Under the pieces are notes generated by a model that saw only the letters and a list, made by a program, of their open reading frames with translations, did not search any database and had not been told where the DNA came from. Shown in pieces: positions 12,401 to 24,400 of a stretch of DNA of 64,000 bases. The stretch spans positions 110,242,234 through 110,306,233 of the forward strand of contig NC_135722.1 of the NCBI RefSeq assembly GCF_964656455.1, written 5' to 3'. A program made the translations under genes and the position numbers. This stretch comes from Halichoerus grypus (taxonomy: Eukaryota > Chordata > Mammalia > Carnivora > Phocidae). Within the stretch, counting starts at the first letter, position 1. Each line of letters begins with the position of its first letter.

Positions 12401-15400
12401 ATTCAACCAGAGAAATCAGATTCAGTGGCAAGACCAAAAGGGTCAAAGTTAGTTATGAAGTTAATTACTTTGGAAATTTTAAAAACAGTTACTCTCTGGA
12501 AAATGTCAAATATTTACCTTGAGCAACCAGATCTCGTCTCAACAATGGATAAAGAACAGGTTCTACACCATCCATCTCTTGTATAATAAGGGTTTTCCCA
12601 AAACGTACCGCCAACTCAAGAGCTGTAATAAAGTTACTATCCTGAGAAAATAAAAAAGAATACACATTAATTCCTTTATTACCTTAATATCTACAAAGGT
12701 CCTTACAGATAATGAAGGAATCTATTAATAGGAATAATATGAATATTTTAAAATTTAATATGCATGTTAATAATTCAAATTACTCATGACTGCTTTTCTA
12801 GTTATAAGTACTTGCTGATGAATCATTTTAGTTGAATAAATTATCAAATAGATTTCATAAATAATTTAAATAGACATACAAAAAATAAAGATTTTTACAA
12901 CAATAAAAAAGCTTTTTTCAATCCTTTACTATGATTTCAAATTTCTACTTGATGCAGAAACAAATTTTCAAATTCTTTATGTAAGTTACTCAAGTATTAA
13001 TAAGAACTACTTTGGTTATGTTCAAAATCAAATGCTGAACGGAAGAAGAAAGACAAATGATGAATTCTAGCCTACTTTCCTTGGTGTGAAATGTGATAGG
13101 TCTAACCACTGTGGGGAAAAACCTCTGGACAAAATTCTGTAACCGGGCAAGAATTTTAAGACTTTCTAGGTAGCAAAAGGGTTTTAAACATCACTTCAAG
13201 CCTCCAACTATGGTTACAAAAATTAAATATTTGGAATAATAATTATTAAAATCTCCTCCCGTAAACCATAAATGGCATTAAAGTATTTTATTATCTAATT
13301 TATAGCTATTCTTAACACACAAATGAAGTAAATACCCCTATTTTATAAATGAAATACGTTTGAAAGAGGTAATTGTTCAAGCACCTGAAGAATATCTATG
13401 AAAATGAATACAAAATACACTAGGCCTTCCGCAAAGGAAAAAAAAAAAAACTGACCCCAAAGAATTTTCTCAGCAAGATAAATATGGCAGTGAGAGGTCA
13501 CTACCCCAGAAGACGATGATTACATTTTGCAAACCAACATGTCTAATGTTGGGACACATGAGAGATGCTCGTTGGTGAGGTTGCAGGGACATGAAATGAC
13601 CATATGCTGCAAGTCTGGGAGGCTGTCTCCAAGTGGAGTCGGGAACTCTTACTTCTCTAGGATCCTATACTTACATCTTTAATCATAATGTAGTATAAAT
13701 GCTTATTTAATTGTCTCTCCAACCTACCGGACCGGCATCACCACTAGGACAGGAAGTGTGACTACTTTACTCACTAATGAATTCCCAGGGCTTAGATTAA
13801 TGCCTAGCACACATGAGCAATCAAATAAATACTCTCATCCCTTTTGTAGTAAAGCTAAAAGTTACGCTTCCTTCCGCGGGTCCCATGCCAGGTAAGTCAC
13901 AGGACCGAGTTTGTGCCCTCTGAATACAGACCCAGCATTGTGTCCACCCTACCATGCTAGTACCAGTTGGTATCTCAACTATAAGTCATACAAACCTGCT
14001 GGTTAATAACTTCCAAACGTGAGTCTTTCAAATGTGTCTTTAACCACTCTGTAGCTTGAGAAGAAGGGTCTATAAGGAATGGGCATACTTGACTCTAGTT
14101 CCAAAAAAGAAAAAAATTATAAGCTTCCATCAAATGGAAATAATTTCCTAAAAAAGATGAAATCAGGTACTGAGTGAGTTTTCTCTCAGGCTTTGGAGAA
14201 CGTAAACACACAACCATAAGGAGGGAGTAAAGGTGCAGTTTTTAGCTGCACCCAGAGGCTACATCAATCCATTCCATAGCTATCAGAAATTCATACTAGA
14301 AAATTAAATTCAACCACAGTAAAGTGAGAATAGTCTCCTTCGCTACATGGTAACTCAGAGAACGTATATTAACACTACAGTGAGCAAGAGCTCCAGTCCC
14401 AATCTGACATCATTCACACCTGTCTTCTGGCTTTTAAAAGACACAGTCAAATTATTCCAAACTTTATATATTCTTTGGTTGAATAAGCCATAAAGACCTT
14501 AGAAGAGAAGTATGAACTCATCATAAAAGCATTGTTCAAATAATTATCAATGTAACTGTTTGTTTCAGACATTAATTCTTATAATGCAGTATATAGCTAA
14601 TATTATAAAAGGAGCACCCTAGGGGCGCCTGGGTGGCTCAGATGGTTAAGCATCTGCCTTCGGCTCAGGTCATGATCCCAGGATCCTGGGATCAAGCCCT
14701 GCATCAGGCTCCATGCTCAGTGGGGAGTCTGCTTCTCCCTCTCCCTCTGCCCCTCCACCTTGCTCATGCTCTCTCTGTCTCTGTCTCTCTCTCTCAAATG
14801 AATAAATAAAAAAAAAAAAAATCTAAAAAAAGGAGCACACTAGAAAAGACATAGCTTGTAGATTAAGATCTAATGAACTAGGAACTAAATTCATTACAGG
14901 ATACGCTGAAACAAATAGAGAGTTAGAAACCAGTGAAAATGCACTAAACACACAATGTCACTTAGCAGGTGAAAGGAAGCCAATTATAGAGATATCATTA
15001 ACAAAAATATATGTAAATATATAAGTAAATATATTTGGTAAATTTGAAAGTCTAATATTACAAGAATTGTTACCCAGTAAATCAGAATTAGATAATAACT
15101 GGCCTAATTTTTCTTAAATGTTCACACTTATTAGAAAAAATGTGATGTGGTTGTGCAACAGGGATAAGAAAACACACAAAGTGCAGGTGACGTGAAGACT
15201 TAGCCCCAAGGAGTGTCTAATACGAGCACAGAGGCTATTTCAAGGACACACCAAGGAGGCAGATGGTGGGGGCCATCTGCCCTAGGGACAGAGAGCATTT
15301 TGTCAGCAACGTTGTTTAAAAGTACCCACAGCTGGTGGTAATAAAGAGTTGACTGACTGTAAACCAGCTTTATTATTGTTTTAAAATTCCCTCCAAACCA

Positions 15401-18400
15401 CACACCCCCTTTTTGCTTGCACCTAGAACGGACCGTTCACGCCCACCATAGCTCCCACAGCAGCACACTGCAGTAGGATCCTCAGCCGGCATCTCTTTCC
15501 AGCTATTTTCACTTACCGCTCCATCATAAACAATAACAATAATAAAACATGCCTCTCCTACTAAATAAGGTGATAAGTAGCCTTGTACGTACTTCCTATG
15601 TACTACGCCTACGTTTGAGACCTAATTTTATGCTAGTATTCAGGAGCAAACATTTCACAAGACTACAAGATTTTGCCCAGCCACAAAAACAATTACCTTA
15701 AATTTTAAAAAAAGTTCTTACCCATGATTTCAAACCAATGATCTGATGCAGTTAAGAAAAAAAAAAAAAAGATAATATATTTCAGTAGGACCAAAAATAT
15801 GCTTTAGAATTTCCAAGAGTACTGACAAGTTTGATTTCATGTTATTTATACTCCTCCATAGAGATTTAGACAAAATCTCTGAGGTATATTTTAAGTCTGT
15901 GATCCATGATTAAATGTAGTTAAATTCTACATGTAACAAATTATAATAGATCCAAAAATATTGAGCTTTCATTCATTCATGAGTTCTTTCACCTACCATA
16001 CACTGAACAACTACTCAGTAAGACAATATGAGGGACACAGAAATTAATGACACATACGCTTACCCTCAACGGGTTCACACCCACGAACGAAGCAAAAACT
16101 GACAATCTACAAAGAGCACGCAAGAGTCTATGAGTGGAGCACAGGTGGAGTTAGGGGGAAGCCGCGAGAAAGCAGTTCAGGTCAAACTAAGTCAGGAAAG
16201 ATAAATGGGACTTAGCCTGGAAAAGAAGTGGAAAAAGCACGTCAGGCAAAGACAAGAGCATGAAAGACAGAGGGATAAAAAGCCCAGCACGATCTGGAAA
16301 ACTAGCGGAGCTCGGCAAACCTGAAGTGAAAAAGCACAGGCAAGAATGATGCAGAGGATACGGCAGGAGCAGTCAAGGTCCTTCAGCTCTTTTTAGGCCA
16401 TGCTTAACAATGACACGCTTATACTTCAAGCAACGGAAAGTCCCTGGAATCTATCATCAACGGAGCATCCTGACCAGGTTACTATGAGCCCTCCTATGGC
16501 AGTGAAGGCAGTGATGTTGGGGGCAAGGGGCCGAAAGTGTGATACTGTATTCATCCGGTGCCTCACTGCGCAGCCGAGACGAGTCCACTCACAGTGGACG
16601 TGCTTGGAGCAGGATGAGCCCATGGCGCTCCTGAGACAGAGGTGTAACAAGATTTGTTGAGGAACCAGCTGCACGTGAATTAAGGAGACCCACGGTGACT
16701 TGCAAGTGTGCTGCTCACACTGCTAGGCCAGGACTGACGCCTCCACAGGCAGGGGTAAGAAAAAGCAAGTCACGGCGGGGGGGGGGGGGGGGGTGAGAAA
16801 AGATTCCCACCGTAGAAAGCCACCTTTGCCCTCCCTGCGCGCCCACCCCACGTGTCTCTGAAGGGACCATCAGTCACCTAGCACTGCCCAAACGGACGAG
16901 CACATGACCCAAGCTAACTAATCAGAATTCTTTGGGGAAAGGACACCAATACTGCTGGGGGAGAGGGGTGTGCAGACACAACTCTAGTCTTCGAGCATGA
17001 GCTCCGACAATAGTCAGCCTGGAGCCACCAATGGCCATCCGTAACACAGGGCGGACAGAACCTATCTGACAACGAATCTCTTAAGATGGGTTGAGAAAAC
17101 AACATCCTGGTGACATCATTTGAATCCTAGAGCTGATCTCAATGCTTTCAACATCTTAATTATATTTAAAAGCACAAGTTCCTTTTTTTCTTCTTAAATG
17201 TACTATGCTTGGCCAGTAAAAAATCCTTGACTAAAAAAAAAAAAAATAACAATGATTAATTTAGAGACGGACACAAGTGACTTCACCCTTCTGTGCTGCA
17301 ACGTCCTTATCTATAAAAAGGGTAACACACGGACTAGACAGGGCTGATCTGAAAATTCAGTGAGTTAAGTGTTTAAGTGCTTTACCTGTATTAATTCTTA
17401 AATAGTAACATGTGTACAACATAGTGTGACTACTTCAGTGTTACTATTATTTATTTGGGGTTTATTTGAAAAAAGAACTTTCCCTACGTGATTTACCTTT
17501 AAAATTTTGTGTTCTTTACATTAAGAGCCAATTAATTTGCATTTCCTCAACATACACTGAATGTCAGGAAGAAAAATAATCTCAGAAATTCTGTGTGGTT
17601 TAAAAAAAAATCTAATTTGACACTGAATTGTCTACAAACAATAAAAAACATTCAATACATGTCTTCACAAGAAAAAATTTGTGAAATTTAAACCAAGAAA
17701 AATTTATAATACTGTAAAATTTAAATTAATCACCTTTCCCATCTCCTTTTTGGATACTTTTCACTCACACCTTCCCCCTGGTTTCTAACAGCCTTATAGC
17801 TCTGCATTACCGCTGGGTCCCACCCGCAATATTAGAAAGATCACAGAAATTATCACCCAGGCCAGGACACCTTGGAGAGTAAAAGGAAAGCTAACAATAA
17901 TCCCATCAGGACCACAGGTGTAAATCACAGGACAAGCAATCCAGGACACACGGTCCCCAATGGCCACCTTCTTCCCCACCCATAAGGACATAGGTCACAG
18001 GAACCTCTTACTGATGTACTTTAACTCCCGTTACAAGGTCATTGGTAGATTAGTTGACTATTTCCTCTTCCAGACAATACTGCACTTCAATAGTTTAACA
18101 CAAATATGAGAAGTTCAAGCATCTTTTAAGACAAACAAAGGAATAATTATGGACACAAAGGTTTTACTTAGGACCACTAAAGGAGACAGCAACTACAGAC
18201 CTTGAATGTGGGAAAGGCTCCAGGGAGAGAGAGAACCTCAGGAAAACTCTAGCGGGGTTAATGAGATGAGCTACATCTCTCAATCAAAATTACATTTTAC
18301 TCATCATGCCTAGTCATTTTTTTCTCAGGGTAGACTTCCCAGAAACCCAATTTGTATCTATTTAGAAATCTAATTTCACACACATCACTTGAGAAGGTTT

Positions 18401-21400
18401 TTATAGACGTGGGCTATCCAGTCACAGCCTTACGTGCAAGAGCTTACTCTAAATCTAGAATACTTGACAACTGAGACAGAGGGTTAACTATATAGTGGCA
18501 AATTCATCCCAACAAAATAACTAATTACCCTAACAAATTTTTCCATATGTTTTTGTTTTGTCATATAAATGCATATAAATATCTACAATAAACATGGCAA
18601 TATTAAATACAAAGTAAATCTAAGCTTATTATTAAAATTAATTTCAAAAACAATTTCATGAACTATATTCATCACGAAAGGTAATTCAGAACACAAAAGT
18701 AAACATTTTCAATTAGTATCATCAGGAAAAAAAATACTGTGATAAATATGTTTTTTCTAAAGGCTCACCCCCTGACTTCTTATGGAATAAAAAAAGAATG
18801 ATACTTAAACTGTGTGTTTTTTAAATCTGCGAATGATTGTTTTCTTGGATTGCTAAAAAAGGAAGACGAGGTGAGAATGAAACTTTGGGGAAAGAATAAC
18901 AAATAGGATAAAAAGCCATACTTTTTTATATAATGTAATGAACTTATTTACCTACACATTTAGAGTTCCAGATTTGTGATTCTACTTTAAAAAATGATGG
19001 AAAATGTTTTAAAAGAGAACAAGCCAAATCAAGTTTTTAAGCAGTCAAGGCTGCTTGATCTTTGGTCAGCAGCTCCTCGCTGGGGAGGCAGCAATGTAAT
19101 GAGCCAAAGCATGTCAGCCGACTGGTAGGCCTAATCAAAGGAACCCATTTATCCAGGAATGCAGGGCCCACAATACAAATCTTGTCGTACTATGGCTCAT
19201 GTTACCTAAAAAGGAGCATTCAACATTCATGCTTCTGTTGGAGCTGTGGAGTCACCGGAGGAGGAGACGGTGTGCGGGCAGAGAAAGGGGCTGCAGGGAG
19301 CAAAGAGGAAACTGGTGTACGGAGTGCGAGCCACTGAGGCAGAACCAACAGGAAAACCCTATCAGCACAAGGAAGAACCGCCTTCCCATTATCTGTTACA
19401 TCCACAACGGTTCACCAAGCTAAAGGTAAAAATCATACTTCACTAGAAGAATTATCACGGTTTGTATACCTGAGTCGCAATTTGATTTTCATATTCATCA
19501 CTGCTAACATGGCTGTAAGAGTTTCACATTTAAACAATGACTTTGGAGAAATATACATTATGGGAAAGAAAAATTTTCAAAAAAATGCATATCGTTATCC
19601 CTAACCTACAAACCAAAACTTATCTTCACTTTGTAGAACTTCGTTTTGTAAAAAAAAAAAATGGTAAAATCATATACTGTAGATGCAGTAACTATATAAC
19701 CAGGTAAATCAGGTACCACTAAAATATCTCCATTACTATTAGGGAGTTCTATTTAGAATTTTTTGGTCATCAAAATAATGTCACTTTAGTTTATACTTTT
19801 ATATTAAGGTAAAAAATAAATTATACTGAAAATTGTAGATTCACCAACTGAATCACAAATGGATTTTCGTTCCCAAAATATCTTCACTTTCATGTAATGA
19901 AAAGAGTAACTGTGAAAGCCTAAGAATTTGAAAAAGGTGCTTCCTGGGACAAGCTTCCACAAGAACACTTCCAATGAGAAATTAAAACTGATTAATTACC
20001 TGCAAGATAACGAGAGCGTTTTCTATGGAAAGGTCATCGGATGGTAGGCCTTCACTTTTCCAAATTAACTGCTCACTTTCAGTACAAAGAAATCTCCTTA
20101 GATCAAATTCTGAAAAGTTTAAGGTAATTAATATTTCACTACAGTGATTGTGCACTTGACAAAGGGAAGGGAACAAAACTATTTAAAATATACTCAAACA
20201 ACAGTCCCATGACCATTCTTAATATTCAATCCGTTCTTCCCCCTTTAGCACGAGAAGGGGGAGAAAAGTTTAAAATAAAAAGTGCAAAGGAATGGAACTC
20301 AGTGAAATTATATTTCTTGTATATTTAATACATATTTCACAACTATAATAACTTGAGAAAACCACAAAATTCACAAGGAATTTTGGAGTTCTTACATCTT
20401 ATTTTATGATATAAAATTACTGTAAAAATCAATGTATTAAAATATTTAACTGCGGGCGCCTGGGTGGCTCAGTTGGTTAAGCGACTGCCTTCGGCTCAGG
20501 TCATGATCCTGGAGTCCCTGGATCGAGTCCCGCATCGGGCTCCCTGCTCGGCAGGGAGTCTGCTTCGTCCTCTGACCCTATCCCCTCTCATGTGTTCTCT
20601 CTCTCTCAAATAAATAAAATCTTTAAATTTTTTTTTTTTTTAAGATTTTATTTACTTGCGAGAGAGAGAATGAGAGACAGAGAGCGTGAGAGGGAGGAGG
20701 GTCAGAGGGAGAAGCAGACTCCCTGCTGAGCAGCGAGCCCGATGTGGGACTCGATCCCGGGACTCCAGGATCATGACCTGAGCTGAAGGCAGTCGCTTAA
20801 CCAACTGAGCCACCCAGGCGCCCTATAAATAAAATCTTTAAAAAAATAAATAAATAAAAGTTTCAAAACCAAAAAAAAAAAAAAAAAACCTTAAAAAAGA
20901 AAATATTTAACTGCATTCATCCATTATCAAAAACACTCCGTGGTCTCAGTTTCATAGAGTGATTTTAGGAATAGAAGAATCATTGCAACAAAACAATTCA
21001 GAGAACAATTACAGAATTGAGCAAATCTAAAGTAGATTTGGTTTCTTTTAGCTTACAGAAAATTTTTCTCATTTAGAAAAAGTAAAATGGCAAAAATTAA
21101 AAGATGCATTTTTAGGATATTGAAATTTCAAAATGTGAATGACTAAATACAAACTTTCAAGACAAGCTGATTTGGTCCATTCTTCCAAACAGGTTTTTCT
21201 CAGACCTTCAGGAGCAGCAGAAAGATATGTAATAAATGCAGCAGCTAGCTGAGCTCTCTTAGGAAGAGTAGCTAATTCCTCTGTTATCTCTGCAACCTGG
21301 ACAAGAAGAGAGAAAGCAGGTGAGGGAGTAGGGTATAGATATGTTCTAAAATGTGAAAAACATGACAGCTTCATAAACTAGAGTTTTGACTGTAGAAAAA

Positions 21401-24400
21401 AAATCATGTATTGGTTTAAAGTAATAACCCCTGTCCTGAATACAATTGTGAAAATGTAAAAATATCAACAAGATCTCTCAGACCCTGCTGAAATTTTAAA
21501 AAATGTGTGCAATACCACTATTATTTGTAAAGATGAACATATTTTGTCATTGAAATTAAATGTATGAAATGTATGAATGTATAAAAATGTATGAAATACC
21601 ACTATTATTTGTAAAGATGAACATATTTTGTCATTAAACATTCCTAATGAAGCAGAACTTTTATCCCAATTATAGTTAAATACTATCAATTAGCATCACT
21701 TTGTAAACTACTATTAAGTACAGAGAGTATGAGCAAAGGTACAAAACAAAATTGTAAGGAAGCATGGAGACTCATTAGTTAAAAGCATAGTGTGGCTGCA
21801 GAAAGAGCAGCAACACAGAAGTAGTGAAAAGAGAGAGGCAGAGACAATGCGCAGGAAACGCCGTGAATGGTTTTCCCTGCACACAAAGGAGCTTTTGTTG
21901 TAAGCTGCGGTGGTAATGAACCAAAGTGTTTAAACAAGACAGGGAGGGATGTAATGAGACTGGGTTTAGAAAGATTATTCAGCTGACAAATGAGGAATGG
22001 ACCAATTTAAGGGTCAGATAGGATGGAAACAAGTTAGGAGAATCTAGGCAAAAAAAATAAAATAAAATAAAATAAAATAAAATAAAATAAAATAAAATAA
22101 TTGGCATTAAAGACAGAAGACAAATATGAGGGCTATTTGCAAATGGATATGACAAGTAAATAAGGAAATCTGAATAGACAGGTTATTAGTAGTGAAATCC
22201 AATCAGCAATCAAAAAACTCCCAATAAACAAAAGTCGAGGACTGTATGGCTTCACAGGTAAATCCTACCAAAGAATATAAAGAAGAGTTATTACCTATTC
22301 TTCTCATATTACACTAAGTGAAATAAGTCAGTAACAGAAATACCGTATGATTTCACTTATCTGAAGCATCTAAAAAACAAAATGAATGAGTAAACAAACA
22401 AAAAGCAGAATCAGACCCATAAAAACCGAGAACAAACTCATGGTTTAGGGGATGGACAGAATGTGTGAAGGGGAGGAGACATAGGCTTCCAGTTGTGGAA
22501 GGAGTAAGTCACAGGAATAAAGGGCACCGCTCACTTTGGTGAGCACAGTGTAACATATAGACTATGTTGTACACCTGAAACTAATGTAAAATGGTGGGTC
22601 AACTGTACTCAAAAAAAAAAAAAATTTAGAAGAAAAAACAAACAAAAATACCTGCTCGTCTCAAAGTATTCCAAAAAAATAGAAGAGGAAGAAAAACATC
22701 TAAATTCATTCTATGAGGCCAGCACTACAGCACTACCCTGGCACCAAAACCAGACAAAAACACTACAAAAAAAAACTAAAGGCCAATATTTTTGATGAAC
22801 AAAGATGTAAAAGTTCTCAACAAAATATTACCAAATCAAATTCGACAGTATATTAAAAAAAACCACCACAATCAAATGGCATTTACTCCAGGAATGCAAG
22901 AGTGCTTCAATATTTGAAAATCAAAGTACTACATCACATTAATAAGAAGGGTAAAAGCTCTATGATCATCTCAAGAGATATGGAAAAACCATTTGACAAA
23001 ATACAACACCCATTCATAATAAAAACTCTCAACAAAGTGGGTTTAGAGAGAACATACCTCAACATAATTAAAGTCATATATGAACAGCACACAGCTAACC
23101 TCATACGCAATGTTGATATAAAAGCTTTTCATCCAGGATTAGGAATGCCCACTTTCACCACTTTTATTCAACATAGTATTAGAAGTCCTAGCCATAGCAA
23201 TGAGACAAGAAAAAAATACAAAAGGCATCCAAGATGCTAAGAAGTAAAACTGTCACCATTTGCAGATAGCTTGATACTATACATAGAAAACCCTAAAGGC
23301 CCCACCAAAAAATTATTAGATCTGATAAATGAATTCAGTAATGTTGCAGGATACAAATTAATATACAGAAATCTGTTGCATTTCTATATATTAATAATGA
23401 AGTAGCAGAAAGAGAAATTAAGAAAACAATCCCATTTACAATTATACTAAAAAAAAAATATCTAGGAATAAATTTAACCTAGGAAGTGAAAGACCTGTAC
23501 TCTGAAAACTGTAAGACACTGATGAAAGAAACTGAAAGCAATACAAACAAATGAAAAGATACACCATACTCATGAACTGGAAGAATTAGTATCATTAAAA
23601 TGTCTATACCACCCAAAGCAATCTACAGATTCAGTGCAATCCATCAAAATACCAAGAGCATCTTTCACAGAACTAGAACAAATAATCCTAAAATTTCTAG
23701 GGACCCACAAAAGACCTTCAATAGCCAAAACAATCCTGCGGGGGTGGGGGGAGCTAGAGCTATCACAATCCCAGATTTTGTTGTACACCATTAAGTTATA
23801 GTAATAAAAACAGTATGGTAGTGGTACAATAATACATCAGTGGAATAGAAGACAGAGCCCGAAACCCACATCTGTATCATCAATTAATTTATGACAAAGG
23901 AGGCAAGAATATACAACTGGAAAAAGTCTCTTCAAGAAATGGTGTTGGCGAAGCTGGAGAGCTACACGCAAAAGAATGAAACTTGACCGCTTTCTGATAC
24001 TATATACAAAAACAAACTCAAAGCGCATTTAAGATCTAAAAGCATAAAACTCCTAGAAGAAAATAGGCACTAATCACTCAGATGTCGCCCACAACAACAT
24101 TTTTCTAGATATTTTTCCTCGGGTGAGGGAAACAAAAGCAAAAATAAACTAATGGGACTACATCAAACTAAACTGCTTTTACACAGCAAAGGAAACTATC
24201 AACAAAACAAAAAGGCAAACTACTGAATGGGAGAAGATATTTACAAATGATGTATCCAAGGGGCGCCTGGGTGGCTCAGTCGTTAAGCGTCTGCCTTCGG
24301 CTCAGGTCATGATCCCGGGGTCCTGGGATCGAGCCCTGCATCGGGCTCCCTGCTCGGCGGGAAGCCTGCTTCTCCCTCTCCCACTCCCCCTGCTTGTGTT

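Larger units (their letters stand above)
2986..12517 (-). other. DYNC2H1: Largest intron on the low side, repeat-dense
   Basis: It holds a Can-SINE, a composite L1 with a nested LTR, a tandem Can-SINE pair, an unassigned region (7620-10490) and a younger L1 end. The stretches 3574-4130 and 6790-7440 show nothing I can name with confidence. Confidence 0.7.
14095..19999 (-). other. DYNC2H1: Intron, mostly unique sequence
   Basis: Holds a Can-SINE (14623), an antisense L2 (15965), a poly-G run (16777) and a MIR (17255). The stretches 14826-15960 and 17400-19999 show nothing recognisable. Confidence 0.65.
20110..21154 (-). other. DYNC2H1: Intron carrying a nested inverted Can-SINE pair
   Basis: Outside the SINE compound at 20439-20914 I see nothing. 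Confidence 0.7.
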
